This document shows, piece after piece, positions 18,359 to 27,463 of a stretch of DNA of 64,000 bases. A program made the translations under genes and the position numbers. This DNA comes from Pseudomonas karstica (GTDB lineage: Bacteria; Pseudomonadota; Gammaproteobacteria; Pseudomonadales; Pseudomonadaceae), in NCBI RefSeq assembly GCF_009707515.1, contig NZ_WLYI01000032.1:1-64000 (forward strand), given 5' to 3'. A model generated the notes under the pieces. That model searched no databases. It saw only the letters and a program-made list of their open reading frames with translations, and was not told the DNA's origin. Positions within the stretch are counted from its first letter, which is position 1, and each line of letters begins with the position of its first letter.

Positions 18359-19547
18359 TAAGCACGCCGGCGGCACCGCCCAGTGCCACCACCAGCCAGG
18401 GCGGCCATTTCCAGATCATCAGGGCCAGCAACGCCAGCAGCATCAAGGCAAAATCCATCGGCGCCAGGATCCCCGTGGTCCATAGTGGTTGATACAGCGC
18501 CGCCAACAACAAACCCACTACCGCTGCGTTGACTCCCGCCAAAGCAGCCTGGACGCTGGGGTTGGTGCGCAGTGACTGCCAGAACGGCAAGACCCCGATG
18601 ACCAATAGCATCGACGGCAGGAAGATCGCCAGGACACACAGCAACGCGCCGGTCCAACCGTGAACGACCGCGCCCAGAAACGCCGAAAAGCTGAACAGCG
18701 GCCCTGGCATCGCCTGGGTCGCTGCATACCCGGCGAGGAACGTATCACTGTCAACCCAACCGCTCGCCACCACCGTCTGCTCCAGCAGTGGCAGCACCAC
18801 ATGACCGCCGCCAAACACCAAGGCTCCCGAGCGATAAAAACCGGCGAACACCTCCAGCAGCGCCGCTCCGGAGTGCTGCGCCCACACCGGCAGACCAAGC
18901 AGCAAGATCACAAACAGCGCTAGCATGGCGGCACCCGCCCGCCTTGATACGCCAATCACCAGGCCCTGCTCATGCGCCAACGCGCTGGGCTTGAGTAAAG
19001 CGACACCCAACCCGGCCGCCACGATCATGATCAGCACTTGGCTGACAGGTGCCGACCAGAGTACCGCCACGCAGGCCGCCATGATCGCCAGGGCCCAGCG
19101 CCGACTGTCGGTGCAGAGCAAGCGCGCCATGGCCCAGACCGCCTGGACCACAACGGCCACGGCCATGACCTTAAGCCCATGAACCAGCCCGTCCGGCAGG
19201 CGACTGCCCCAGCTTGTAAGGCCCATGGCCAACACCCCCAACGCAGCTGCCGAGGGCAAGGTAAAACCGAGCCATGCTGCCAGCGCACCACGATACCCGG
19301 CTCGGGACAGTCCCAGCGCCATGCCCACCTGGCTGCTGGAAGGTCCTGGGAGAAATTGACATAAGGCGATCAGTTCAGCGTAGGACGCCTCGCTTAACCA
19401 GCGACGACGCTCGACGAACTCAGTACGAAAAAAACCCAGGTGGGCCACCGGTCCGCCAAACGCAATACAACCCAGGCGCAGGAAAATCAACAACACGCGC
19501 CAGGCACTCTCTGGCTGAGCTGTCTTGATTACAGTGGCGCTGATCAC
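18348..19547 (-). CDS. chrA: Chromate efflux transporter ChrA
   Basis: A CHR-family inner-membrane protein of 399 residues that exports chromate. Both homologous halves are present: the first with LRLGCIAFGGPVAHLGFFRTEFV and LPGPSSSQVGMALGL (about residues 28-75), the second with YRSGALVFGGGHVVLPLLE and GYAATQAMPGPLFSFSAFLGA (about 240-300). This is the long-chain (two-domain) form. It converges with the kinase remnant and overlaps its last 11 bases, so the kinase C-terminus kept its original position next to chrA. No chrB-type regulator is adjacent. Confidence 0.92.
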   Translation of the reverse strand: MISATVIKTAQPESAWRVLLIFLRLGCIAFGGPVAHLGFFRTEFVERRRWLSEASYAELIALCQFLPGPSSSQVGMALGLSRAGYRGALAAWLGFTLPSAAALGVLAMGLTSWGSRLPDGLVHGLKVMAVAVVVQAVWAMARLLCTDSRRWALAIMAACVAVLWSAPVSQVLIMIVAAGLGVALLKPSALAHEQGLVIGVSRRAGAAMLALFVILLLGLPVWAQHSGAALLEVFAGFYRSGALVFGGGHVVLPLLEQTVVASGWVDSDTFLAGYAATQAMPGPLFSFSAFLGAVVHGWTGALLCVLAIFLPSMLLVIGVLPFWQSLRTNPSVQAALAGVNAAVVGLLLAALYQPLWTTGILAPMDFALMLLALLALMIWKWPPWLVVALGGAAGVLISL

Positions 19548-19559
19548 ATTGTCGGTCCT

Positions 19560-20048
19560 TTATAAGGCCTTGCTCCAGAACAGCATCCGGCCATAGGCGG
19601 GGTCGAAGATCGAGTCGTCGAAACCAAACTTGCGGTACGACGCCTGCGCAACGTCATTGCCTTCAAGTACCTCCAGGGTGATCTTGCTGCAGCCACGCTG
19701 GCGGGCGATTTCCTCGACCTTTTGCAGCATTTTCTGACTCAACCCCAAGCCACGGAACCGGTCCATCACCATCACATCGTGGACGTTGACCAGTGGCCGG
19801 CAGGCAAAGGTCGAGAAGCCTTCAAAACAGTTGACCAGCCCAGCCGGCTCTCCGCCGACAAATGCCAGCACACTGAAAGCATGGGGACGCTTGGCCAACT
19901 CGGCAGGCAGTTGCAGCAAACGGTCGGCAGGCAGTGCATGACCACCACCCATCGGGTCTTGTGCGTAATGGTTGAGCAACAGGCCGATGGCCTCAGCGTG
20001 TACAGGGTTGCTGTAGCTGGCTTGCAGCACCAGTATCTCGGCGTCCAT
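19560..20048 (-). CDS. GNAT family N-acetyltransferase
   Basis: A 162-residue acetyltransferase. VNVHDVMVMDRFRGLGLSQKMLQKVEEIA (about residues 86-114) contains the acetyl-CoA-binding R-G-x-G-x-S type loop, followed by CSKITLEVLEGNDVAQASYRKFGF. The substrate is unknown. The ATG at 20048 was chosen because GAGGAAGGAA precedes it closely; an in-frame ATG at 20081 is possible. It lies 12 bases upstream of nothing on its own strand but directly before chrA (gap 12 bases), so the two may be cotranscribed. Confidence 0.82.
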   Translation of the reverse strand: MDAEILVLQASYSNPVHAEAIGLLLNHYAQDPMGGGHALPADRLLQLPAELAKRPHAFSVLAFVGGEPAGLVNCFEGFSTFACRPLVNVHDVMVMDRFRGLGLSQKMLQKVEEIARQRGCSKITLEVLEGNDVAQASYRKFGFDDSIFDPAYGRMLFWSKAL

Positions 20049-20212
20049 TTCCTTCCTCGATAGCGACTGAGCGGGGATCACTTCCCCTCAAAGGGGATCA
20101 ATTGTAAGGGGGCGTCGACATTAGATGAAGGAGATTAACGAGATACTCCTGCATGAAAGCGCGAATTTGTCGCGCCAGGAAGCCCATCTTCTCTGAGCCA
20201 CGGCACTTTTTC

Positions 20213-21325
20213 TTACAGAGGATCGACGAAACGCTGCAACTGCATTTCTTGCAAACGACTCAAGGCGCGGCGAAACGGGAACTCCAGATAGCCTTGCGTA
20301 TAAAGACTCTCCAGCGCAACCCTGGCCTCGATATACAGGGGGACCTTGCGGTCGTAACACTCATCCACCAACGCAATGAAGCGCCGAACACTGTCGTCGT
20401 GTACGGACAGTTCGGGCAGTTGCCGATCACCGGCCTCCACCCGCAGAGCGGCATCCTCCGTGCCACGAGCGATGCGTCCCGGGCGTTTTTGTGCACTCAG
20501 GTTGGGAACCTCTCCCAGCAATATCGCCTTGAACCGATCACACAGCAGCATGAAATCCATCGTCGCCAAGGGCTGTTCGCACAGATCGCAGTAGCGACAC
20601 CACAGCACCGTATCGCTGGACTGCACCACCACAATGGAGCGGTAACCGACGGCCAGTGGCGCACCGCTGGCTGGCTGCCCGTCACTCAATTGCTTGAACA
20701 CTCCGGCCAGCGCCTGGGGCTGGTCGACCCAGTAACGCTGTAGCCCCGCGCCCGGGTGCAGGCGATGATCCTCACCGCCGTCCACCGCCACCACCTGCAT
20801 GTGCTGCTGGATTGCCTGGATACCTGGCAGGAACCGGTCACGGTTGAAACCCTCGGCATACAGCTGTTCCGGCGGCTGGTTGGAGGTGCAGACCATCACC
20901 ACCCCTTCTTCGAACATCACTTGGAACAACCGGCCAAGGATGATGGCATCGCCGATGTCATTGACGAACAATTCATCGAAACACAGCACCCGCACTTCCT
21001 GGCTCAACTCCCGGGCCAACGCCTGCAGCGGGTCATGGGTGCCCGTCAGTTGGAAGGAGCGCTGGTGCACCCGACCCATGAAGTGATGAAAATGCTGACG
21101 CCGCGCCGGCACTTGCAGGCTCCGGTAGAACTGGTCCATCAACCAGGTCTTGCCGCGACCAACCGGCCCCCATAGGTAAACGCCGGGAGGCGAGACGCGG
21201 CCCTGGTGCAAGACCTCGTGACAACGTTGCAAGGCTTGCACCGCCTGCCATTGGGCGTCGTCGGCGACGAACCCGTTCTGGCTGATGGCGTTTTGGTAAG
21301 CGGCGAGTGGCGATTCAAAAGTCAT
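20213..21325 (-). CDS. zapE: Cell division protein ZapE (AFG1-like ATPase)
   Basis: A P-loop ATPase of the AFG1/ZapE family, 370 residues, that acts at the division septum by modulating FtsZ. The Walker A motif is GPVGRGKTWLMDQFY (about residues 50-64), Walker B LCFDELFVND (about 112-121), and further family motifs are RLFQVMFEEGVVMVCTSNQPPEQLY and RFIALVDECYDRKVPLYI near the C-terminus. ATG 21325 starts the recognisable N-terminus MTFESPLAAYQNAI; the longer frame runs into the REPIN-like repeats upstream. In many gammaproteobacteria zapE lies near rplM-rpsI; that neighbourhood is not seen here, so this may be a second or relocated copy. Confidence 0.9.
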   Translation of the reverse strand: MTFESPLAAYQNAISQNGFVADDAQWQAVQALQRCHEVLHQGRVSPPGVYLWGPVGRGKTWLMDQFYRSLQVPARRQHFHHFMGRVHQRSFQLTGTHDPLQALARELSQEVRVLCFDELFVNDIGDAIILGRLFQVMFEEGVVMVCTSNQPPEQLYAEGFNRDRFLPGIQAIQQHMQVVAVDGGEDHRLHPGAGLQRYWVDQPQALAGVFKQLSDGQPASGAPLAVGYRSIVVVQSSDTVLWCRYCDLCEQPLATMDFMLLCDRFKAILLGEVPNLSAQKRPGRIARGTEDAALRVEAGDRQLPELSVHDDSVRRFIALVDECYDRKVPLYIEARVALESLYTQGYLEFPFRRALSRLQEMQLQRFVDPL

Positions 21326-21389
21326 GGGAAGCAGTATGCCATGACCCTGTGTCTCGGCAGCGGCAAGGGACCGTCGATCAGCGATCACC

Positions 21390-21629
21390 TGTAGCCGCTG
21401 GCGCAGCCTGCGATCGGCTGCGTAGCAGTCGTTTGGGGTTTGAAATTGCCGAAGGTCCTGCGGCCCTTATCGCAGCCTCGTGCCTCGACAGCGGCTACAA
21501 AAGCCGATCAGCGATCACCTGTAGCCGCTGGCGTAGCCTGCGATCGGCTGCGTAGCAGTCGTCTGGGTTTTGAAATTGCCGAAGGTCCTGCGGCCCTTAT
21601 CGCAGCCTCGTGCCTCGACAGCGGCTACA
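21390..21629. repeat. Two REPIN-like units in tandem
   Basis: Two 110-base units, 21390-21499 and 21520-21629, each bounded by TGTAGCCGCTG and its complement CAGCGGCTACA and separated by a 20-base linker. They are nearly identical to each other and, in reverse orientation, to the array at 30492-31220. The second unit's end overlaps the stop codon of the NTF2-like gene. Confidence 0.88.
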
Positions 21630-21966
21630 GGGAAATATCCAGGCGGGAAATTTTCCCTGTTTCGTTAAGCCGGAAGGTGTATCGCAATTCCAGCGGACTA
21701 CCTGGAAAACTACCGGATATCAGGTTGCGGACCAGTACCTTGCCGGTGCGGTGCTGGACATCCAGCACCTGGACCTTCGGCTGATATCGACGCCCCGTCT
21801 CCTCCATCCAACGAACGATGGCGGCCGTGCCGACTTGATGCTCACCCTCGTCGAATACATTGGCATCTTCGGCGAAACAGTGAATCACTGCCGAGGTGTC
21901 TCCGGCATTGGCTGCCGCGATATAAGCCGCAATCGCCGGGGCTAGGCCAAGGGTGGGTTGGGACAT
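21625..21966 (-). CDS. NTF2-like / SnoaL-type protein
   Basis: A 113-residue protein of the nuclear-transport-factor-2-like fold. The pattern APAIAAYIAAANAGDTSAVIHCFAEDANVFDEGEHQVG, then AAIVRWMEETGRRYQPKVQV, is typical of SnoaL/DUF4440-like polypeptides that act as small enzymes or binding proteins. It lies 53 bases downstream of the WYL regulator on the same strand and is probably expressed with it or controlled by it. Its stop TAG (21625-21627) lies in the terminal inverted repeat of the adjoining repeat unit. Confidence 0.8.
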   Translation of the reverse strand: MSQPTLGLAPAIAAYIAAANAGDTSAVIHCFAEDANVFDEGEHQVGTAAIVRWMEETGRRYQPKVQVLDVQHRTGKVLVRNLISGSFPGSPLELRYTFRLNETGKISRLDISL

Positions 21967-22019
21967 GCTGACAACTCCTTGTTAGTGATTTTCCAGAGCC
22001 ATCTTAAGCCAGTGTCATG

Positions 22020-22745
22020 TCAGTTCTTGTCAGGAGTGAAAGGTCCTGATTCATTTTGCTCCATCAACTTGCGCCAGGCTCGTAGCCAATCGCTGCGCCT
22101 TCCAGGATACCGCTCGCCCTGGGCACCGGCAGCAGCAATGCGGTCGGTACGAAAGGTGCGATAGGCGCCACGTAACTCGCACCAGGCCACGATCACTCGC
22201 GCGTCATTGAGAAAACCCAGGGCCAGAGGCCAGATCAGACGCTGGCTGGGGGCCTGGCTGGCATCGGTATAATCAATATGCATCTTGGCCTGGCTACGAA
22301 TGGCGTCGCGAAACATACTCAACGGCACGCGGTTTTCCGGGTAACCATACCCTGGCGGGCCCGGTAGCAATGTGGGATTGCGCATTGCATCCTGGGCGAT
22401 GGGGTCTAGAACTGCCGCGATTTTTGCCAGCGCATTGGCCGCGGCATGGCTCAACACCTCGTCGCCCCGCTGATCGACATAGCGCAAGCCCAGGACGATA
22501 GCCTCGGTCTCGTCGGCGTTGAGCATCAGCGGCGGCAGGAACAGCCCACTGCGCAACACATAACCTACCCCGGCCTCACCAAAGATCGGCGCGCCAAGGG
22601 CTGTCAGCTCGGCAATGTCGCGATAGAGCGTGCGCTCGGAAACCCCCAGCTCCGTCGCCAGTACGGCGGCGGTTACCGGGCGTTTCTTGCCCCTCATAAG
22701 TTGTAACAAGGTTAACAGGCGGCTGGTACGCGACACATTCATCAC
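22020..22745 (-). CDS. YafY-type HTH/WYL domain transcriptional regulator
   Basis: A DNA-binding regulator of 241 residues. The N-terminal DeoR-like helix-turn-helix is RLLTLLQLMRGKKRPVTAAVLATELGVSERTLYRDIAELTALGAPI (about residues 9-54). A WYL domain follows (MHIDYTDASQAPSQRLIWPLALGFLNDARVIVAWCELRGAYRTFRTDRI), which in this family senses small ligands or nucleic acids. It is the first gene of a pair with the NTF2-like protein. Targets are unknown; autoregulation of the pair is plausible from the arrangement. Confidence 0.88.
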   Translation of the reverse strand: MMNVSRTSRLLTLLQLMRGKKRPVTAAVLATELGVSERTLYRDIAELTALGAPIFGEAGVGYVLRSGLFLPPLMLNADETEAIVLGLRYVDQRGDEVLSHAAANALAKIAAVLDPIAQDAMRNPTLLPGPPGYGYPENRVPLSMFRDAIRSQAKMHIDYTDASQAPSQRLIWPLALGFLNDARVIVAWCELRGAYRTFRTDRIAAAGAQGERYPGRRSDWLRAWRKLMEQNESGPFTPDKN

Positions 22746-22767
22746 GCTCGCAAAGGAAATAAGCCGA

Positions 22768-22795
22768 ACGGCCCGTTGTGTAAAGAACGGGCCGT
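22768..22795 (-). terminator. Hairpin after pepN
   Basis: ACGGCCCGTT (22768-22777) and AACGGGCCGT (22786-22795) form a perfect 10-bp stem with an 8-base loop, 12 bases beyond the pepN stop. A T-rich tail is weak (TTCGGCTTATTT on the minus strand), so termination is probable rather than certain. Confidence 0.6.
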
Positions 22796-22807
22796 ATGAG
22801 GGGAGTA

Positions 22808-25465
22808 TTACGCGAGACTTTTGCTGACCACTTCAAACACATCGCTGGACAGTTCGCCAGACGCGAGGATCCGCTCCAGTTCGGCTTTCATCAGGGCCTG
22901 GCGGGCGCTGTCGTATTTGCGCCAGCGAGTCAGCGGCGCCAACTGCCGCGAAGCGATCTGCGGGTTGAAGGCATTCAACTGGATCACCAGATCCGCCAGG
23001 AAGCGATACCCAGAACCATCGGCCGCGTGGAAGTTGATCAGGTTCTGCCCGGCAAACGCCCCCACCAAAGCCCGGACCTTGTTCGGATTCTTGAGGTTGA
23101 AGGCCGAATGCTGCATCAGCACCTTGACCCGCTCCAGCGCGCCCGGCAAACCGCTGCCAGCCTGGACACTGAACCATTGGTCCATGACCAGCGGGTTGTC
23201 CTTGAAGTTCTCGGCAAACACCGCCAGGGCCGTAGCCTTTTCTGCTTCGAACGGTGAATTGACCAGCACCGCCAGCGCCGTCAGGCGTTCAGTCATGTTG
23301 TCGCAGGTGTCGAACTGTTCCAGGGTTGCCGCCAGCACTTCGGGCTTGCCACTGAGCAGCAAGTACGACAAGGCGATGTTCTGCAAGGCGCGCCGGGCAA
23401 AATGCTCGGCAGCTGCCACATACGGGGTTTTTTTCGACAGGTCGCGGTTGGCCTGGTAGCGCAGCCACAAACCTTCAAACAGGTTGTCGGCCAACTGCTT
23501 GCGGGCAAACTCACGGGCGGCGTGGATAGCGTCGACGTCGGCCACTTCGCTGATTTCAGCCAAATAGGCTTCGCTCGGCAGCGACAGCATCTCGGCGACC
23601 ATCGCCTGGTCCAGGCTCTCATCGCTCAACACACTACGCAGCGCTGTGATCAGGCGTTGATCGAGCACCAGTTTCTTGCCCTGCTGATGTTGGCCGATCA
23701 GTTCCTGCAACACCTGCACGGAGAGTTGCTGGCCGGCCTCCCAGCGATTGAAACCGTCGCTGTCGTGCTGCATGAGGAACATTAACTGGTCGCGGCTGTA
23801 GGGGAAGCTCAGCTTCACCGGGGCCGAGAAACCACGCAGCAACGAAGGCAATGGCTGTTCGGCGACATCAACGAAGGTGAAGGTCTGTTCGGCTTCTGTC
23901 ACCGAAATCACTCGGGACGTAGCGCCCGCCTTCGCTTCACCCGCCAGGCGCAAGGCAATACCCGCACCTTTGCTGTCCAGCAGGCCCAGCTCCAGCGGAA
24001 TCACGAATGGCAGTTTTTCGACCTTGTCCGGGGTTTCCGGGCAGCTCTGACGGAAGGTCAGGCTGTAGGTTTTTGCTGCGCCGTCATAGGCTTCGCTGAC
24101 CGCCAACCGTGGCGTACCGGCCTGGCTGTACCAGCGTTTGAATTGGGTCAGGTCAGCGCCATTCGCATCTTCCATGGCCTTGATGAAGTCGTCGCAAGTC
24201 ACGGCCTGGCCGTCATGGCGCTCGAAGTACAGGTCGCTGCCTTTGCGGAAGCCTTCGGCGCCGAGCAAGGTGTGGATCATGCCAACCACTTCCGAGCCCT
24301 TTTCGTATACGGTCAGGGTGTAGAAGTTGGATATCTCGATAAAGCTGTCCGGGCGCACGGCGTGGGCCATGGGGCCGGCGTCTTCGGCGAACTGGTGGGT
24401 GCGCAGGTAGGCCACATCCTGGATACGCTTGACCGTGGCCGAGTTCATGTCGGCAGAGAAGCCTGAGTCACGGAATACGGTGAAGCCTTCCTTGAGCGAC
24501 AGCTGGAACCAGTCACGGCAGGTCACGCGGTTACCCGACCAGTTGTGGAAGTATTCGTGGGCGACGATGGCCTCGACCCGCTGGTGTGCGGCGTCGGTGG
24601 CGGTTTCGGCACGGGCCAGCACGGCGCTGGAGTTGAAGATATTGAGGCCCTTGTTCTCCATGGCGCCCATGTTGAAGTCGTTGACCGCGACGATCATGAA
24701 GATGTCCAGGTCGTACTCACGACCATAGACCTCTTCGTCCCAGCGCATGGATTTCTTCAAGCTGGTCATGGCGTGCTGGCACTTGTCGATGTTCTCTGGC
24801 TCGACATAGATACGCAACGCCACGGTGCGTTCGGTCATGGTGGTGAAAGTATCTTCAACGCACCACAGGTCACCCGCTACCAGCGCGAACAGGTAAGCCG
24901 GTTTCATGAACGGGTCTTCCCAGGTCGCCCAGTGCCGGCCTTCTTCACCAGGTCCGGAGGCAATCGGGTTGCCGTTGGACAACAGCACCGGGTAGCTGTG
25001 CTGTTCGGCGATCACCGTGGTGGTGAACTTGCTCATCACGTCAGGGCGGTCGAGGTAATAGGTGATCTTGCGGAAACCCTCGGCCTCGCACTGGGTGCAG
25101 AACATGTCGCCGGATTTATACAGGCCTTCCAGCGCAGTGTTGGTTTCCGGGTGGATCTTGACGCTGATGTCGACGCTGAAGCTGTCGCTCGCCGGGTGCA
25201 GTGTCAGGTGGTTTTCAGTCAACTGGTAGTCGGCCGCCGTCAGTTCCTGATCGGCCAGGTTGACCGACAGCAACTCCAACTGCTGGCCATCCAGCACCAG
25301 AGGCGGCAGACCTGCGCCACGTGCAGGGTTGCGGCGCATCACCAGTTGCGCATGGACCAGGCTATGGTCCTCGAACAACTCGAAGGTCAGGTGCGTCTCG
25401 TCGATCAGGTACTCCGGCGCCTGATAGTCCTTAAGGTAAATCATCTTCGGTTGTTCGGTGCGCAT
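22808..25465 (-). CDS. pepN: Aminopeptidase N
   Basis: A zinc metallopeptidase (M1 family) that removes N-terminal residues from peptides, 885 residues, the typical bacterial length. The exopeptidase motif is NFNMGAMENKGLNIF (GAMEN, about residues 255-269) and the zinc site HEYFHNWSGNRVT (HExxH, about 296-308), with the third ligand Glu in LKEGFTVFRD. The DUF3458 and C-terminal helical domains follow, with ARQALMKAELERIL near the end. The gene starts at ATG 25465 with AAGGATT upstream, 13 bases after the DUF2797 gene, suggesting an operon yeaC-DUF2797-pepN. Confidence 0.96.
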   Translation of the reverse strand: MRTEQPKMIYLKDYQAPEYLIDETHLTFELFEDHSLVHAQLVMRRNPARGAGLPPLVLDGQQLELLSVNLADQELTAADYQLTENHLTLHPASDSFSVDISVKIHPETNTALEGLYKSGDMFCTQCEAEGFRKITYYLDRPDVMSKFTTTVIAEQHSYPVLLSNGNPIASGPGEEGRHWATWEDPFMKPAYLFALVAGDLWCVEDTFTTMTERTVALRIYVEPENIDKCQHAMTSLKKSMRWDEEVYGREYDLDIFMIVAVNDFNMGAMENKGLNIFNSSAVLARAETATDAAHQRVEAIVAHEYFHNWSGNRVTCRDWFQLSLKEGFTVFRDSGFSADMNSATVKRIQDVAYLRTHQFAEDAGPMAHAVRPDSFIEISNFYTLTVYEKGSEVVGMIHTLLGAEGFRKGSDLYFERHDGQAVTCDDFIKAMEDANGADLTQFKRWYSQAGTPRLAVSEAYDGAAKTYSLTFRQSCPETPDKVEKLPFVIPLELGLLDSKGAGIALRLAGEAKAGATSRVISVTEAEQTFTFVDVAEQPLPSLLRGFSAPVKLSFPYSRDQLMFLMQHDSDGFNRWEAGQQLSVQVLQELIGQHQQGKKLVLDQRLITALRSVLSDESLDQAMVAEMLSLPSEAYLAEISEVADVDAIHAAREFARKQLADNLFEGLWLRYQANRDLSKKTPYVAAAEHFARRALQNIALSYLLLSGKPEVLAATLEQFDTCDNMTERLTALAVLVNSPFEAEKATALAVFAENFKDNPLVMDQWFSVQAGSGLPGALERVKVLMQHSAFNLKNPNKVRALVGAFAGQNLINFHAADGSGYRFLADLVIQLNAFNPQIASRQLAPLTRWRKYDSARQALMKAELERILASGELSSDVFEVVSKSLA

Positions 25466-25478
25466 GCGTCGAATCCTT

Positions 25479-26309
25479 CTACTGATGCACGGCGAGCTGG
25501 TAAGCCGTGTATTTACGAATATTGATCACACCGGTGTCGAAGATCAGGTATTGGCCTTTGATCCCCATCAGCGTGCCTTCGGCAATCGGGTTCTTGTCCA
25601 GGTTGAAGCTGACGATCTTGGTCGGATACTGCTCGATCGGGTAACGGATTTCGAGTGGTTCGATATCAGTCACTGGCTGAATGGCCTGCAGGCCAAAGCG
25701 CTCTTGCAGCCCAAGCAAGCCTTCGGCGCAGGAAGCAAAGAGTTCATCGCGCACCTGCTTGAGGTCAACGGCCTGAGCATCACCCTTGAGCAATGCACGC
25801 CAGTTGGTCTTGTCGGCCACTTGACTGCGGAACAGATCTTCGACAAAGCCCGATTGCTGACGGGTAGACACCCGCATGATCGGCAATGCCTGGCTCGCGC
25901 CTTGGTCCAGCCAGCGGGTTGGCAACTGACTGGCACGGGTGATGCCGACCTTGACCCCCGACGAATTGGCCAGGTAGACCACGTGATCGGTCATGCAGAA
26001 CTTCTCGCCCCAGGCCGGATCACGGCAGGTACCAGCGTCGTAATGGCAGCGCTCGGGGCTCATGATGCACAGGTCACACTGGGCCAGCTTGGTCATGCAC
26101 GGGTAGCAATACCCCTGGCTGAAACTGGTCTTGGTCTTGCGACCACAATGACTGCAATGGATTGCACCGAGATACTCCAGGCGCACGCTGGAGCCGATCA
26201 GCGGGTTGACCGGCACCTCGGTATCGCCCAGGCGAAAGGCGTATTGAACGGTCGGCTCACCCAACTGCGCCGACATCTTGCTGACTGCACCACGGCCAAT
26301 CTCAATCAA
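25479..26309 (-). CDS. DUF2797 family protein with cysteine-rich zinc-ribbon-like region
   Basis: A DUF2797 protein of about 276 residues, function unknown. It contains a Cys-rich stretch: CSHCGRKTKTSFSQGYCYPC, then CDLC and ERCHYDAGTCRDP, probably a metal-binding module. A conserved region follows (VYLANSSGVKVGITRASQLPTRWLDQGASQALPI), reminiscent of GIY-YIG-like folds. The start is inferred: a TTG at 26309 overlaps the yeaC stop (TTGA, 26306-26309), giving translational coupling, whereas an upstream ATG frame would lie 60 bases inside yeaC. ATG 26276 is the next alternative. Confidence 0.75.
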   Translation of the reverse strand: MIEIGRGAVSKMSAQLGEPTVQYAFRLGDTEVPVNPLIGSSVRLEYLGAIHCSHCGRKTKTSFSQGYCYPCMTKLAQCDLCIMSPERCHYDAGTCRDPAWGEKFCMTDHVVYLANSSGVKVGITRASQLPTRWLDQGASQALPIMRVSTRQQSGFVEDLFRSQVADKTNWRALLKGDAQAVDLKQVRDELFASCAEGLLGLQERFGLQAIQPVTDIEPLEIRYPIEQYPTKIVSFNLDKNPIAEGTLMGIKGQYLIFDTGVINIRKYTAYQLAVHQ

Positions 26310-26566
26310 TGGATAGCATCCGACTTGAACAGGATATTCGGCACCGGAGCCGACTTGGAGGCGCATTCCTGCGGCCCCATGTAGCCAGTGCGCTGGTCTT
26401 CCGGCAGGTTCTGCAGCTCCCAGGCAATCACCGCTTGCAGGGACAGTTCACGCTGCTCGGCGGTGAGTTTGCGGCCATCAGACCATTTGCCGATTTCCAC
26501 GGCGAGCTTGAGGCTCTCGTAGATGTCCGGGGTGATGTTTTCGATCATTTCAGCAAAAGAGGACAT
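26306..26566 (-). CDS. YeaC family protein (DUF1315)
   Basis: An 86-residue protein of the YeaC/DUF1315 family. The N-terminus MSSFAEMIENITPDIYESLKLAVEIGKWSDGRKLTAEQRE and the C-terminal half with LQNLPEDQRTGYMGPQEC are family features. E. coli YeaC is uncharacterised. ATG 26566 has AAGGAAGAG upstream. Its stop overlaps the inferred TTG start of DUF2797. Co-occurrence of the two families is common in gammaproteobacteria as far as I recall, suggesting a shared but unknown role. Confidence 0.88.
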   Translation of the reverse strand: MSSFAEMIENITPDIYESLKLAVEIGKWSDGRKLTAEQRELSLQAVIAWELQNLPEDQRTGYMGPQECASKSAPVPNILFKSDAIH

Positions 26567-26593
26567 GAGACTCTTCCTTAACGAATAGGAGAT

Positions 26594-27463
26594 TCAAAGG
26601 GCTTGCTTGCGGCGGTTATACAAGCCGCCCAACAAGCCCGTCAGGCAACCGGCCACCAGCCCGCCGACGTGTGCGGCATTGGCGATTTCGCCGAAACCAA
26701 TCATCGAGACCAGGCCCGACAAGCAAAGCAGCAGCCACACCAGCATCATTACCAGCACCCCACGGGGCAGGTGATAAACCGGGTTTGGCGAAAGCCATTG
26801 ATAGATCCAGCAATGCCCGAGCAAACCGTACAGCACGCCGGACAAGCCACCGAACAGACCAGGGCCACCGAAATAGTATTGAGCGTAGTTGGACACCAAG
26901 CTGAACAACAGGGTCAGGCCCAGCAGGTTGATACTGCCCTGGCGCATCTCGATACGGCGTCCCAGCTCCCAGTACCACATGCCGTTCATCGCCAGGTGCA
27001 GGATGCCGAAGTGGATCAGCATCGGCGTCACCAGGCGCCACCATTGTCCCGCCGCGAGACTGTCGGCCAACGATGTGAAGTGGATGTACTCACCGACTAC
27101 CTGGAACTGCAAGAAGGTCAGCCAGCTCATGGCTTGCAGGTTTTCCCCCAGCATCGTCACGGCGCCGACGATCATGCTGAGCAGCAGAACCAGTGCAGTC
27201 ATCGGACTATGGCGCAGTTGCTGGACAAAGCCGGGACGCTTGGTGGCCTGTTGCGCTGGAATATCCAGTTGATGGTCCGGATCGCCCGCAGGGAAGCGTT
27301 GATACAACACCCGCACATCCTCGCTGATGGCGTCGGGCACCCACAGCACTTGTTCCCCCGCATCTTCGCTGACGCGATGGGGCACTTGCATACGCTGCAA
27401 CAGCTTGACGAAACCCGCCAGGTCCACGCTCAGAGGCAGGCGCAATACCGCAACGCTACTCAT
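26594..27463 (-). CDS. glpG: Rhomboid intramembrane serine protease GlpG
   Basis: A rhomboid protease of 289 residues that cleaves within membrane helices of substrate proteins. An N-terminal cytoplasmic domain (about residues 1-75, LRLPLSVDLAGFVKLLQRMQVPHRV) precedes six membrane segments. The catalytic Ser is in GGLSGVLYGLLGHCW and the catalytic His in NAAHVGGLVAGCLTG. LAMNGMWYWELGRRIE supplies the conserved loop Asn. ATG 27463 overlaps the stop of the phosphoesterase gene (ATGA, 27460-27463), so it is preferred over an upstream in-frame start at 27496. Confidence 0.92.
   Translation of the reverse strand: MSSVAVLRLPLSVDLAGFVKLLQRMQVPHRVSEDAGEQVLWVPDAISEDVRVLYQRFPAGDPDHQLDIPAQQATKRPGFVQQLRHSPMTALVLLLSMIVGAVTMLGENLQAMSWLTFLQFQVVGEYIHFTSLADSLAAGQWWRLVTPMLIHFGILHLAMNGMWYWELGRRIEMRQGSINLLGLTLLFSLVSNYAQYYFGGPGLFGGLSGVLYGLLGHCWIYQWLSPNPVYHLPRGVLVMMLVWLLLCLSGLVSMIGFGEIANAAHVGGLVAGCLTGLLGGLYNRRKQAL

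Noticed and set aside
21440-21784. Plus-strand frame over the repeats and NTF2-like gene
   Set aside because: Translated repeat units followed by antisense of the NTF2-like gene.
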